Of a DNA stretch of 64,000 nucleotides, positions 34,185 through 47,724 are shown one piece after another; positions within the stretch are counted from its first letter, which is position 1, and each line of letters opens with the position of its first letter. The notes below the pieces were generated by a model. That model was not told where the DNA came from and searched no databases. It worked only from the letters and a program-made list of their open reading frames with translations. A program made the translations under genes and the position numbers. Location of the stretch: assembly GCF_040954835.1 (NCBI RefSeq), contig NC_090697.1:43150788-43214787 (forward strand). The letters are read 5' to 3'. The DNA comes from Lepisosteus oculatus. Taxonomy: Eukaryota; Chordata; Actinopteri; Semionotiformes; Lepisosteidae.

Positions 34185-35471
34185 ATGAGATTTAAAATAA
34201 ACAAGAGAAACGTACTGTTTTTATCTTTTACTGCCCTTATTGCACTGTCTCTCGGCTACATTATTCGTAAGAGTAACAGCTCACAGCGAGACAATGAAAG
34301 AACAGTTTTAAGAAAAGATATTGAAAATGCCAATGAAAGGGGTGTCATCCCAGTTTCTACGCCGAATCAAGTCCGTAGGAAATTCCAATACGGGACTCTG
34401 TTTGAAATGAAAAAATCGGTGTATGAAAGCAACTTGAGGCAGTTTATCCGAAATGCTGACAAGTTCCCTAAGGACCCCGAGCTGGTTATAGTCGTTCAGG
34501 TCCACAACAGACCTGCCTACCTCAGATTGCTCGTGGAATCTTTGAGCAAAGCTTTCGCCATCCACAACGTCTTGCTCATTTTCAGCCACGACTATTTCTC
34601 AGAGGAAATAAGTGACATTGTACAAGGAATAACGTTCTGCAAGGTCTTGCAAATCCATTTTCCCTTCAGCATGCAGCTGTACCCCCACGAGTTTCCGGGA
34701 CAGGACCCGAGAGACTGCCCGAGAGACATCTCAAAAGAGGACGCCAAAAAGAAGGGGTGCCTCAACGCGGATTGCCCTGACTCGTACGGCCACTACCGGG
34801 AGGCTTCCTTCACACAAACCAAGCACCACTGGTGGTGGAAGCTGCACTTCGTGTGGGAGCGAGTGAGGGCCCTTCAGGGGTTCAGCGGCTACGTCCTCTT
34901 CCTCGAGGAGGACAACTACCTCTTGCCGGACTTCTACAGGTTTTTCAAGCGGATGACGGAGCTGAAGCAAAGCGACTGCCCCGACTGCGACATGCTGGTG
35001 CTCGGCAACCACGAGGCCCCACAGGAGTTTAGAGACTTGACGGACAAGTTGGAGACGTCGGGCTGGTCGTCCACCAGGCACAACATGGGGATGGGCATCT
35101 CCAAGGAGGTTTATTACAAGCTGATGGGCTGCGCCCACGAATACTGCACGTATGACGACTACAACTGGGACTGGACCCTCCAGCACCTGTCAGGGTCCTG
35201 CATACCGAAGCCCCTGAAGGTGATGGCGGCTCGAGCGTCCCGGGTGCTGCACACGGGAGACTGTGGGCTGCATCAGAAGGAGAGCTGCAACCCAGAGCAG
35301 GCTCTGCAGAAAGTGCAACAAGCTCTGCAGTCCTCCGGGAACTTCCTGTTTCCCCACGCTTTGGTTCTAGATAAAGAGAGCTTGGTGGAACACAAGCCAC
35401 ACATGAAAAACGGAGGGTGGGGTGATCTCAGGGACCACACACTATGCAAAAATTATGCCAAAATTCTCTGA
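34185..35471 (+). CDS. mgat2-like: MGAT2-like alpha-1,6-mannosyl-glycoprotein 2-beta-N-acetylglucosaminyltransferase
   Basis: Single-exon gene, 428 residues. The family adds GlcNAc in beta-1,2 linkage to the alpha-1,6 mannose arm, committing N-glycans to the complex type in the Golgi. It is type II: short basic tail MRFKINKRN, membrane anchor about 10-28, stem to about 95, then catalytic domain. Visible hallmarks: VVQVHNRPAYLRLL (103-116), HHWWWKLHFVWERV (214-227), metal-binding EED (241-243), TYDDYNWDW (322-330) and HTGDCGLH (356-363). Cysteines match the human disulfide pattern (178/192, 265/268, 316/339, 321/421, 360/368). I chose the ATG at 34185 because it gives the conserved MRF start; the upstream open frame lacks an ATG. 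The core diverges from human MGAT2 enough that it may be a paralogue. Confidence 0.93.
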   Translation: MRFKINKRNVLFLSFTALIALSLGYIIRKSNSSQRDNERTVLRKDIENANERGVIPVSTPNQVRRKFQYGTLFEMKKSVYESNLRQFIRNADKFPKDPELVIVVQVHNRPAYLRLLVESLSKAFAIHNVLLIFSHDYFSEEISDIVQGITFCKVLQIHFPFSMQLYPHEFPGQDPRDCPRDISKEDAKKKGCLNADCPDSYGHYREASFTQTKHHWWWKLHFVWERVRALQGFSGYVLFLEEDNYLLPDFYRFFKRMTELKQSDCPDCDMLVLGNHEAPQEFRDLTDKLETSGWSSTRHNMGMGISKEVYYKLMGCAHEYCTYDDYNWDWTLQHLSGSCIPKPLKVMAARASRVLHTGDCGLHQKESCNPEQALQKVQQALQSSGNFLFPHALVLDKESLVEHKPHMKNGGWGDLRDHTLCKNYAKIL

Positions 35472-35631
35472 AGGAACAGATTTTTTTCTTTAAAAGACAG
35501 GTGCCATTAAAAATATGAGGGATATTTAAGACCCTGTGTGTGGGTATCGCTGTGCTTTTTTAAAAGGGTTTGGAATCATTAGCACAGTATTTACATAACT
35601 GTTACAGGTGGACAAGAGCCCAGCACCAGGT

Positions 35632-35637
35632 AATAAA
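35632..35637 (+). terminator. Candidate MGAT2-like poly(A) signal
   Basis: AATAAA 161 bases after the stop codon. Other AATAAA words occur further downstream, so use of this one is not proven. Confidence 0.4.
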
Positions 35638-36399
35638 ATTGCCTCAAGACCCCTCCCCCCTCCCATCTAAAAATGATCCTCAACATTCCAGCATTCTTTA
35701 TTTCCATGAAAAAGTCATAGGTTTTGTTTAAGTTTTATTTACATTGAGAAAAACTCTTTGGGTGTTCTTCAAGTAGTAGGCAGCTGGCTTTAATGGAAAA
35801 CTGCACATTAAGAATATATACATAATAGTCATAGGAATGTCAGTCATGCTTATTGGAAAGAGCTGTGGTTATAGAATACCAAAGAATTGCATTTCTTCTC
35901 ATGGGTTTTCTTCTGATGACAGTGTGCCCTGCACAGTTGTTCTGTGACATCCTGTTAAACTGTGGAGTGGATTACAAGTGTGCTTTTTGGCATTTAAGAC
36001 TTTGGGCAATATTTGTTTGAGACATTAACGGGAAAGATGTCACGACTGTTTCATGAGATGAAAATACGCACAAAATATGATTAGTTATTACCTCACTGTT
36101 TTTTGTGCAGGCTGTACTTGCTACATGCTTTACCCTGGTACATGCTATAATTTGATCCTAGCACTGTTCCAATGGGGAGCATAGAAATGCTTAAACTGCC
36201 TTTTTCCATCCATTTTCTGCTGTCCAGCATTTTCTGGTGTCGGTGTGATCCAGTGGTGCCCAGCTGCAGACCTGGCGAGCAGCAGCTATTTCTTTCCAGT
36301 TAGTTGAGCCAATCATTACCTTAATCAGACCAATTTCCCTTTTTCAGAAACTGTTGAATTGAAAAAACCTACAAATTTTGCTGCATTCTAGTGATCAAG

Positions 36400-36870
36400 A
36401 ACTAGAGATGCATGCCTACTGTATAGAGCAATCCAGGTGCCTCAAATTCAGTTCATGAGAGACCTTGCGTCTTATGGTTTTCGTTCCAACTTATAAAGAC
36501 TATTAAACAAATACTGTGTATTTTATTTGCTGTGTAGAATTTGTCTAAAGGTAATTTGTGGTTGATTACTTAAAATATTTTCTTTGTTAACGCCACTGTT
36601 GCCTACAAAGTCTGGTTAGAAGTTTTACAGATATGGTAATTGATTAATGGACTTTGATTAGAGGTAATTGAGTCCACTGGTGAAACAAAATCAGAAGTCC
36701 AGGAGTGCACAATTCTAGTCCTGGGGTACCAGAAAGTTTCTAATGTGATTCCACCTGAGCCCTTAATTATTTAATTTAACTCATTATTTGCTCATCTATT
36801 AATCAGACAAGCTAAAACCTGCTGACCAGAGACCCTTGAGGACCAAAGTCGGGCACCCCCATCATAAGCC
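36400..36870. repeat. Old dispersed repeat (unclassified fish MITE-like)
   Basis: Words such as ttctagtcctggggtacc near 36715 and gaggaccaaagtcgggcacccc near 36840 resemble the opposed ends of a common fish non-autonomous repeat. A related piece with gagagaccttgcgtc is at 36455-36485. Diverged. Confidence 0.35.
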
Positions 36871-38580
36871 CTCCAGCAATTGTCTTTGAGAATCCTTGTG
36901 TAATTAAAACAGTGCTATTCTACTTAACAGGTTAAGTTAGTTTGGATGATTGTGTACCTTAGTATCTAATATTGGAGATTCAGTGCATCTTCATGTTGTC
37001 AATCCAGGCCCTTAATGACAATTCTGAGCTAGTTACATTATCCCAGTTCTTCAGTTACTGTTTTATGAAACCTAGAAGGCCATCAGACAGACTGGCTCTC
37101 CAGAGCTAGCGTTAACCAGCTGAGGTTATCAGTTGTTTGACAGGGCCATCATTAGACAAAAATATTTTTGTATTTTTTATCAAAAGGTCTGGACCTCTTA
37201 ATATCGCACCAGACTATACGTCATTGTAAGTTGTGATTTCGGGATCTTGGTTTCTGTGGTTGTGTGTCACACGAGAAATTTGCTTAAGATAAACATCTTC
37301 AGTGGAGTTAAAGGAGGAAGGCAGGTTTATTTTGCCATGGGGTTTTTGTGTAATTACCTTTTGTTTTCATTTGCCCAGGACCTTTTGAGTTCTCGTTCAT
37401 TATTACAGTCATGCCACTAGTATTTGACTATGAGCTTTTCTGTTTTTTTAAGTTGGAACTTTTTTGGGGGGGATCACCCATGTCTGTTTGAATATTCAAA
37501 TCAAATGCTTTCATTTCCCTGTTGGTGTGGCACTGCATACGACTGTGCACAGCTAATTTGCTTTTACATTGATAAATGGTGCATTTCTAGGCATCAATAG
37601 GTTTGTGAATTTAAAAAGGACTATATAAAGGTGGAGTAGTTGCGTTTATCCTTTTTTACACTTTGAGAATTTCTTGTAACTTTTTTATATACAAAAGTTC
37701 AAATTAATTGCTGGTGTTGGTGATTTAAGAGATCAAGCAGCCAAAATGGTGCTTTTTATTCGAACAAAAGCTTTTATTCTAAATGTGGATATCCTTAAGG
37801 CTTGCTGTTGAATAGAATTAGTACCAGTTCGTAACTGGGTGCGTTCATGCTGACAATGTCAGAAAACTAAGCCTTGTAACATATTTGGTCCTCCAAGGAC
37901 AAGATTGTTTTTCTGTGAGAACACACCAGTCATTACCCTATTGCACATCTGATACTGGATTTACTAACATAGATAAATAACTCATAGTTCATTAACTTGC
38001 TTTGGCTGTATACAGAGTGCTGTAAATCTTTAACAAGTCTGTTGTAACACTATTTTTTTTTTAATTTCATGTGTAGACATTGTATACCTGGAGCTACATC
38101 TTGAATCCAAATGAAGCACAAATGAAGGATTTTCATAACTTTTTATGGCAATTCCACTCTTTCTCCTGTTTTCAGTAACAATCCAGGGAGTGATATCGCT
38201 GACATGACCTCCCACTGCCCTAAAGGTTGTTTTCCTTTATTGAGCTGTATACTGAGAATTTTCTTTCTTGCTGACAAGTTCCTCTGTTGCATTAAAAATT
38301 AAGCCCTAAAACGACATGATCTGTAGCAGATGTCAGAACGTACTATATTAACCTCCACACTCTGCTGTGGATGTGGGAGGGACTTGTATTTACTGGAATC
38401 AGCCTTGTACTTGCATAAAAAATGAAAAAGGCTCAAAAAACTTCCATGGGGATTCCTTATTTCCTCTGAATGTGCTCTTGGGGCCCAAGCAATCTCACAG
38501 AATTCTGGAGGTATTGGCTTTTAAAGAAACAAAAGGACGAGAGAATTGTCCCTGATGTTTATTTTTTGTCGTGATTAGGA
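36871..38580. other. Intergenic spacer
   Basis: AT-rich; I see no gene, RNA or clear repeat. Confidence 0.4.
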
Positions 38581-38587
38581 CAAATAA

Positions 38588-38702
38588 TTGGTGGCACATT
38601 GGTGGTGGTGGAGGGGAGTCCCCATTACTTGTAAAGTGCTTTGAGTGGAGTGTCCAGAAAAGTGCTATATAAGTGTAAGCAATTATTATTATTATTATTA
38701 TT
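38588..38702 (+). mobile_element. 5'-truncated 5S-SINE-type 3' tail
   Basis: Only the 3' part is present: ggtggtggtggaggggag, cctttgagtgg-like block, aaaagtgctatataagtgtaagc and an (ATT)n end at 38684-38702. Matches the complement of 5102-5225. Confidence 0.75.
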
Positions 38703-40860
38703 AAATAATGTGTGAAACGTTGTGGATTGTATCGCCACTGACAGAGTACCCTCATACCCTTCAAAAATAATAATGTAGCAGAAAGCTAATGTAACCCTCC
38801 CATTTTAAAATGGACTTGTTTTAAGCAAAATTTTGTATTTGCAAGTTGACATTTTATAAGATGTGTTTTTAGATCTTTATTTTTATCCTTTTCAGTTAAT
38901 TTAATTCATGGAAAGCTATACAAACAGAAGATTTTACCTTGCCCAACTAACTACCTGCTTTCCAGAAAGGTATAGAAAATATTTTGATTGTGGACCAAAA
39001 ACAAATCTGAATGATAATTGAAAACAGAACATGTCCCATAGATGTGGTAATGTATGTTGTGCAGAAATTATTCTGATTTCAAAATTAGAAATTGCTGTTG
39101 TGCCATTTATATAATTTTGCTGTCAGTGGGACCACAGGAAAGGTTAATGTAAAATTTTCAATGGTTGCCTGCCATTCAGATCCAGGTGAAATTTGAAAAT
39201 CCAAGTATCATTCATAAGGCTCATTCATAAAGTATTGTTTCCTTCAGCCTGCTATCATTTGGATTTATTTTAAAAGATATAAATTATGGACAGCGGGTCA
39301 TATCAACTGAAATTTAAACTATAGGAAAGCGTTTACAGTGGGTGATCATGAGGTCTGAATACACTGCATTTTCATTTTCTTCCTGATAATTGAGGTTTCT
39401 TAAAAAAAAATTGAATGGGAAGACATACACTGAACTTCAGACATTTGATTGTAAATAATGCAATTGCAAACATGCTTTCTGCTGTACTTCATACTAGTGT
39501 AATGTGCAGTGCCATTAGGAGAGTTTCATTCCCATTTTAACTATTTTGTTACTGGGGTTTTTCCAGTTCTTGCTTCAGTCAAAGAAAATACAGCTGACTC
39601 CTACCTAAAGGTTTACAAGATCAATGTATGTGGTAGTCATAAACTTATTTACTTTTTAATGTTGTCCTTCTCTGATAATGTTTTGCCTTCTAAACGATAT
39701 TGGAAGATACGTTATGAACTACATTTTGACAATCATACTGATGCTTTGTTTCCTTGCTTGGCTTAATACTCGCCCTCAGTTGGGTCTTAATGGAAAAAAA
39801 GGTAGGCATACCTTAGGCATGACAGATGAGAATCTGGTTTAGGATTTAGACATGAAAACAGAGTCATGCCTACAGAGAAGTTGCACTAATTAGCTGTTTG
39901 GTTAGTCTAGTCATTACTCGATGGGGAAAAGACTGGAGCCTCATTATAAATGATAATCACTCCTGCCCCATTGTAATGTATCCATGGTGAAATAGTAACA
40001 TTTGAGGTGGTGGAGATGTAGGCTATGATAACAGTACAATAGCTGCAGGTGCAGCCTGCATTTTCAGTGCTGTGAAAACTGTCACTGCCGGTTTCACCCA
40101 AAGCTGTTACAATTCCTGAACCTTTATAAACAAAATGTTGCAGCGCATTAGTTTTAAAATACTTCTGGTAGTGATATTTTGTCATTCAGCTGTCAATGCT
40201 GTTCCCTTATGTGCCTTATACTTGAGAACGTTTTTGTCTTTTGAAATGAAATTGCTTTGCTTCATGAATATTCACAATGGAAGGAACGACAATCAGTGGG
40301 TTAATCTATGAAAATGAGCTAAACTCATTTTCTACACTCACTAAGCTTAGATAGGAAGTTAGGAAATGCCTGTGATGTATGTTTAGAGTACTGACAAAGC
40401 CAGGATCTATGATGCACCCAGTTTTCAAAGTACGTAATACAGTATGTCTTTTCCTGATAATACTGTACGTCAGTGGTGCTAGTTAACACTTTTTTCATAC
40501 AGCATGTACCATCTTATCTTTTTCCCTGTTTTTGTATATTGAATCCACTTATGTGCAGTTCCATTTATGTGTGGGCTTATGCACTTTCCAAAGCCCATAA
40601 TTTATAGACGGAAAAATGCTGCCATTGAAACAAAAAAAGTAATTCCCCAGCAATGTACCTGAGAAATTTATCCTGTCTTAAGGATTCTTGATTGTAGTTT
40701 AGGTGTGTTAGTATTGCCACTTGAAAACCATTTTTGTGTGTTGGGGAACCATCTTTCCATATAGGTGAATATACACTTTAGAGTTTAAAACTGTTATTAA
40801 TTTTTAAAACATTAGCAGAGCTATTAAATACCTGATTTCTGTGTTTTAACATTACATGGT
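38703..40860. other. Intergenic spacer
   Basis: No gene or clear repeat recognised; short frames here lack start context or similarity. Confidence 0.4.
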
Positions 40861-40865
40861 GCAGT

Positions 40866-41850
40866 AGTCTCCAGATTTATTCATACCCTCAAAGAACTGT
40901 ATTGAAAGTTGTTATACTTGTACAATCCAGGCATGTTATTTTCTGATTTGAACATTTAAAAGTCTACTACAGATCTATTGGAATGTATTTATTGTGAAAT
41001 TCATATAAAGATATAACTTCTGTTATTGTTTGTATAATTAGAACATCTGTGAGAACCATTTCCATGTATTTCTGAAAGGATAATGTCCAAATGTATTCAT
41101 ACTCTAACAACCCGATTTTTGTGAACTTTCTTTTTACTTTGATTACCTTAAGGAGGTGCTTCCTGTATCAATATTATAGGTTGTTACAAGGCGGTAGGTT
41201 GCACATCCTGCACTTATGATCTGCTTTATTCAGTAAATACCAGAAATGTTGTTCTGGAGACTGTGGTGAGACTTTCTCTAATGGGGAACAGTGATATTTT
41301 TGCTCCCTTAAACTTTTGGTCTTTGAGTTTGATGCATTGTTTTTAATCTAATCCCGTAATAAAATGCACTTGCAACCAGACATGAGCTTCATAACAGAGG
41401 GCACCAGCTTTTCATTGAAATAGCATAAAAAAATTCTAACTAGGACATCTGAACCAAAGACCAAATTTATTGCAGAATGGCTCTATTATTCTTTACAGAA
41501 GGGTTAGCATTTCAACATGAGCTTCTACTTGTTCTAATGATAGTCCCACTGACACAGTCCAAAAATTCAACTCGGCTCATCCAACCACATCATTTAGCTG
41601 GAAGTCCCCTTGGCCTTGGAAGTCTGTTTCTGTTTGGCAAATGTATGTTGTGGATTTTTGCCATAGACCCCAGCTTCATTAAGTCAGACTTGAATGGCAG
41701 TCTTGCAGATATTGTAGATTAATTATTCCAGACTGCAAATTTCAAATTGCCTCTGCGTTTGCGACATCTTCAACATTACTCTCTTCACTGCCTTCTTTTT
41801 TGTACCACTCTACCACTCTTGCCATTAGCATTGAAGTTGTTGGTGAAAGG
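40866..41850 (-). mobile_element. Possible Tc1/mariner-like remnant
   Basis: Begins with a tctccagatttattcataccc end and repeats the theme at 41095 (tgtattcatactc). Inside, a minus-strand block around 41540-41660 reads like worn transposase with several stops. No matching right inverted repeat was found, so this is tentative. Confidence 0.3.
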
Positions 41851-44800
41851 CACCATAAGCAAAAGAACTGTAAGAACACTGTAAGGCTTTGTGAACATAC
41901 AAAATAATTCTAAAATACTAGATGACTATTTTATGGCATTTGTTTTCAACTTTTTCTGGGTATGAGTACACTTCAACATTGAAGATGTTGAACAAGAAAC
42001 AAGTAAAAAAGTAAAGATGTACAGTAAAAAAGAGAGAAAAGAATGTCTCAGCTGTCTGCAATAACTTCAGAGCTGCTTCATTTTTGATGTTTGCTTAATG
42101 AACTTTTTAAGAGCAGAGGTTTATTTCACCCTAAGCCTGCAGGCCTAGATTTCTAGAATTCATGATGTTGTGTTTGTTACTTTGCCATCGGAAGGAGTGC
42201 ATTCATACAATGTGATTTAGGGACATGTATTTCTTTTGTATTGCATTTAAGTGCAATAGAAAATGTGGTGTAAAAATATAGTGTCATTGTTTTCTGTTTG
42301 TATTTGATCTGTTAATATTTCTCAGGAATTATTTTTGCAAGTTGTAAATAACTGAAATTGCAGACCTATGCAACAATAAAAATGTCTGCCTGATGAATGT
42401 GTATCATAGCTTTTTGTAATTCCTAGCAGTAATTCGTAATTCTTGTTGGTTTAATATAAAATATGGAGAAGGAATTCAGAATGTCTTGTTGCCAAAGTTC
42501 CTTTATGTTGTATTTTGCTTAATGTTCACAGCCAATGGACACCAAGGAGCTTTAACTGCGCACAATGTGGAATCGTTATTATTTTATTTGTTAACTGACA
42601 TGGGGAGCTGTTTTGTTGTTCCAAAGTGTAGACATGGACTAAATTTGCACACATTTAATTGGGTTGGGGAAAACTTGAAAAACGCAGGTTGTTTATATGC
42701 AGATTTTTTTTTCATTGTTAGTTTTGATTACAGATTGCTCCCCGTTATGTTAAAAGTAGATTTGCCAGACCTGTGGGCTGGCCTTAATTATTTTAGGTAC
42801 ATTTGCAAACAACATCCATTCCCATGTTGCAAATGATGTCCTGAAATCAAATATGCTGACAGCCCTAAAGATAATGGAAAAACTTTTTTGGAGCAAGCTT
42901 TAGACGCTTATCGCCTTCCAGGGTAATGAAATTTGTTTTTGCACATTTTCTCTGCTTAGCAGTTTTAAACTGCATTTGGATGACCTGACTAATGAGATTT
43001 TGTCTTTTGATGCTGTCCTTGAATTGGAGACAAACATATACAGTACACGTCAATACAAGCACAAAATGGAGCAGATGTAAGCACTGTGATTTTGTGCTTC
43101 GAGAGGGCTTCACTGACATGCTCAGAAGAGAGGTCTGTGTTCATGTTGGAGAATGTGAAAAGCAGGGTAATTTCATTGGGTTGAGGGTTGCCCATTTTAA
43201 TGTTTTATTTTTTTAAAGCTTCATCAGTTCTGGAAAAATATTAAGTCATTTTTATTGTATTGATTTTTATATTTTAATGGCACAATAAACCAATACACTT
43301 TTATTCGTAAGTAATTTGTTTATGGAGCAACCTTTTATTATACCACTCTTCTTGGTGTTCAAATTTAATTTCTTTACCCGAAGTTTCTGAGATGTGTATG
43401 AAATATTTACATCGTCTAAGTTAGTTCTGACACAGCTGTTGGCCGAATGGATAACAATACATGGAAAAGCCAATTTTATGAAAGGTTAAGGTTAAGAAGA
43501 TTAAAATGGATTTCTGAATTAACATCTTTTTTTTTTTTCTGTTAATCCTAAATGCCTGTGTGGATTAAATCTTAAATTACTCTTCCTTTCAGGGGAGCAG
43601 TAATTCATCAAATTAGTTTGCAGATTTCATTGTACTGTATATAAAGACCCTGAAGCTAAAGTTTTAAAGGCGTATGTTGAATTTGCCAGTAAACGTTTAT
43701 TTTGCATTGCTTGCCTGTCTTTATAATTGTACTGTTTCAACATAAACGGTACCATTATAAAACATTTTCTTGACAGCTGTATGACACGGTAACAGTGGGT
43801 AAACAAGGCTTGTGTTACCTTCTTTTTTTTTTAATGACATATCTATGTATTGCCATATACTGTATATAGACTCTCTTATCTTGAATCGTCACCCCAGGGT
43901 TACAGAATGCAAACCACTTTCTGTGTGTGTAAAATACAGTATGTGCAAGACATCTACTGAGATTTTAAGTAGCAAAATTCATAAGGTAATGTAACTAAAA
44001 TACAGAAGATTTTAAAAATGAAAGCATCAAAGATTGATAAGAAATCTGGCAAGCTTGTTTAATTCCAAAGTGTAATTAATTCCTGGAACTGCTAAATTTC
44101 TATTCATTTTCTTGTATTTTACCATGATTGTTTTTTCTCTTTTTCTTTTCTGTATTGGCACCATTACTCAAAAGCAAGTATGTACATTAGAAGGTTTCCT
44201 CTAATGAGACTCAGAACTGCAAACTACTGTAACATTATTCTTTGTGCACATCTGTGACTGCACAAATACATTATATTTCATTCTTAAATTAACAAAACCC
44301 TGCAAAGTATGAAAGTGTATGATTTTCATCTGCAGGTAGCTGGAAACTAATATTTTGGTGACGGCATTCTCAGATTACTAAGAAATGTAAGCCTTAAATG
44401 AATTTAAGGAATATTTCAGAAAGAAACACTATATGGAAAGAAAGACAAAAGCTTCAGGGCTTCAGTTGCTCCTGAGAACGTTCACTTCAAAATCTTTAGC
44501 AGTTTTAGTTGTTGCTTTCCTTTCCAAGAAGCCTGTTCAATATACTGTATTACAGACAATAGATCCCATTCTAGTGATGTGGAACTTTATCATCCCCATC
44601 TGTTTTGTCTCCTTTTGTGCAACTCTGTCATTCTGAGTTTATGTTCAAACTCCACATCTCTATTGTGGAGAGGCTTGAGGGATGGATGCAGATGCATGGC
44701 AAAAAGAGACTGAAATTTACACCCGTGGGACAATAAATGAATATCAGTCTTCCAAACCATGTATTGAAGCTTAAACTATGTTTGACTCGTGTAACGCCTG

Positions 44801-45830
44801 ACATTTTCTTTAGATATTAAGAACTCAGATTAAGGTTAGTCACAGTCAACAAGGGGCTTGGATTTATTTTCTCTAATTGTTATGTGCATATCAAAACCCC
44901 AAACAAAATAAAAAGGTGCCTTTGAGAGGACAGAGGGTTGTGCAAAGTACAAAAAGCATCTGTGCTACGATGTGAAATTCCCACACACACGAGGAAAGCT
45001 AGATCAATGACCTCTATATTCGAGGAAGCAACAGAAAAAACAAAAGGAATTAAATGTGCTGACAATGCCAAACCGTATTCATTTGCAGGGCTAAAATAAC
45101 AATGTGTTATTTGGTCAAAGTGACTTATCTGACTTACATTGTTTATTGCACACAAAATTTTATAGTACAAACATTGTTAATGGAAGTATAAGCAACCACA
45201 CCTTTTTTGTTCACATTTAAATCTCACCCAAACAAGCCATCATCACTTTTTCTGGAAATGATCAAAAAGTTGTTAGAGTGTTATGATATTTTAAATCAGT
45301 TTTTAAAGTGTCAAATTAAATAAATTAATAACAATTACACTGTGCAGTTTTCAATATTGATAATACACCTGATAATTAACAATACAATTGCATCACAAAA
45401 TATAAACATTCTTTGCAGAAGTCTTTGATTTCAAAAGCTGTGGTAGTTAAACATCTAAATTATATATTTTGTTTATTATACCTTTTAGGTGCAAATACTC
45501 ATATAGAACAAAGAAACACTCTCCTTATTTTTGTCTCCACTAACTCTAACTTTTTCTAACTCAAGGACTGATTCACAGGATTTGTCAGAAGGTGGAGTTA
45601 AATTTAGTGTTTTCTTGAAAGAAGCATTTCTGTAGTTCTTAGTAATGTAATCGCAAAACGGAAAAGTCTACTTCATTAATCAACTGTAGTCTTTCACAAA
45701 TGTGTCTTAATATTGCTCGATGAAAAAGAAGGAAAACTGGATTGAAAATATTAAATATTAAATACTATACTATATACTATAATATTATATAAATTTGAAA
45801 TACAAATATGGTATGTTTAAGAGGTTCGAG
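41851..45830. other. Intergenic spacer
   Basis: AT-rich with many short homopolymer runs; no supportable gene. The 116-residue frame at 42486 shows no known domain and no splice or codon support. Confidence 0.4.
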
Positions 45831-46320
45831 TGTGGGAGCTGAAGAGCAGGAACAAGGAGAGGTTAATTCCATGCTGGAAGTAGAAAGAAAAAAATATTAA
45901 AAATGCAACATTTCAGCTGTGGATTCTTCTGTGAGTATGTGAAAGAAGGATGGAGAGAAAAGGGATACAAGAAAAGGGGGCTTTAAGGAGAACACATAGA
46001 GGGTATGTAAGGATGGGCACTGCAGATGAAAAAAGGTGCCTCACTCCTTCCAGAATCGGGATGGTTTCCAATCCTGTTGTTGGAGCGGGGAGGAAACTCC
46101 CCAGAACCGGCAGCCCAGTGTTGTCCTTTCACAGCCTGAGGAACATATAGTGAGCCTGTCTCAGAATAAAGTTTTATATGATGTCTTTCAATGTCCAATA
46201 ATAAAGTATGTTTTTTTTTTACTGTAAATGTAAATGATTTGTTCATTGTTTCTGCTTTGGCAACACTACTGTATAATTCATCAGTCAAGCCAATAAAGTT
46301 CTTTGAATCTGAATCTGGGT
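45830..46320 (+). mobile_element. Short 3' LINE copy of the same family as 9190-10316
   Basis: 46050-46320 repeats the end of that LINE: a broken PILLLERGGNS block against [11 protein letters not shown], cacagcctgaggaac, ctttggcaacact and ccaataaagttctttgaat. It is preceded (45870-45935) by a worn copy of the arm found in the 9115-9181 hairpin. Confidence 0.7.
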
Positions 46321-47720
46321 CCTCCAAAGACATGGAATTCGGTGGAGCAATGTTTAAGGCAGAAATCTGTAAATGAACGGAGAGATTTCAAGGATTGCAA
46401 GCTGGCAGAAGATGTGAAAAAGACAAAGTTCAATGTAATAATGTCTGAGAGAGGTGCAGTATATCAGGGAACTGTTGTCTTGGTGAAACCTTTGATCCTT
46501 ACTGTTCACATGTTCTGCCTGAAACACATCGCCAGTTCTTCAGTGTTAATGGCAGTGCTGTCTGCAAGAGATCTATGAAACGAGATTGTGGACAAGCAAG
46601 ATACTTCTTAGGTGACGTTGATACAATGATGAATTTGTTGGTGCTGCTACCTGCTCTAGCAATCTACTACAGCAATTTTACATCACTTCACCCACTTCCA
46701 TCCATCTCTTTCACTCCTCTTCTTTTTCTGCACATACAAAAAGTAGGTATATTAGCCACCTGGAACTGAAGGTTTCTGTGTATTACAAACCTGCTGATGC
46801 ACTCCATACCTCCTCTACAGCATGTTCTGCCTTACAAAAATCTATTTTTCTTATTGTTTCAAAGACTTTGTAAGTCAGTCTTGAGAGCGGATATCAACAT
46901 CCTTTCTATTCTCACAATCATCAAAGAAAACATCTCCGTTGTTTTGCTATTTTTGTCCACTGTTCCCTTAGCCATCCACAGCTACCAACAGAAGCAGATA
47001 AATTGCCTAGAAATGCACATTCAGTAGCACATATACATAACTAGTGTTTGTCCCTAATCTCATTTATTACATTTCTCTTGCTGAAAGAGTCCCATCATTT
47101 ACATTGTAAAAAACACAAAGATGTGTCGACTGTTTCAGAGAACGCACACATTTCTTTATGTGCATATTTAAAACAGATTACAGGTACGTAGGTGTAGCTA
47201 TTGTGTGCTTACAGAAAGGAAACCCTGCTCCTCCTGATGACTTCTGTTCCCCTTTCTACATTTTACTGTTTGTTCTCTAACTACTAATGTATGTGGCTAA
47301 ATAATGGATTACCATTCCTTCTGTACAAATATGTTCCAAGGAGCACAATTCCGAAAAACAGAAAAAATCTTGCAAAATGAGAAATAGAGAGACCAGTGAT
47401 AGCCAACAGTATTTTTCATTCATTTTCAGTTTAATTGTTAGATTCGCTCTGCACTTTTAAATATATACAGAACCTATTTACCGCCAATATTGATAAAAAG
47501 TTATCTCATAATGTATGCCCATTGTCTCCTCCTTTTGATAGAAAATATTCAGTAATGGAAATGGTGTGGGTTACATAATAAATTAGCTTTGTATATTTGC
47601 ACATTATATTTTTTAGAGTATATTAACACAAATACTTGATTAACAAAGAGAAATGATCATGTTTTAAAGTGTAATGAATAATAATGTAATGAATTCTGAG
47701 TTAGATCTTTTTTGTCCTCC
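46321..47720. other. Spacer upstream of RNF8
   Basis: No gene or clear repeat seen. Confidence 0.4.
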
Positions 47721-47724
47721 ACCC

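Noticed and set aside
34731..35186. 151-codon minus-strand open frame across MGAT2-like gene
   Set aside because: Shadow of the GC-rich sense frame; low-complexity Val/Leu/Glu composition and no gene context.
42486..42836. 116-codon plus-strand frame
   Set aside because: Starts in AT-rich spacer, no domain, signal or conserved pattern recognised; likely chance.
44880..45170. 96-codon minus-strand frame
   Set aside because: No similarity, no promoter or splice context; chance frame in spacer.
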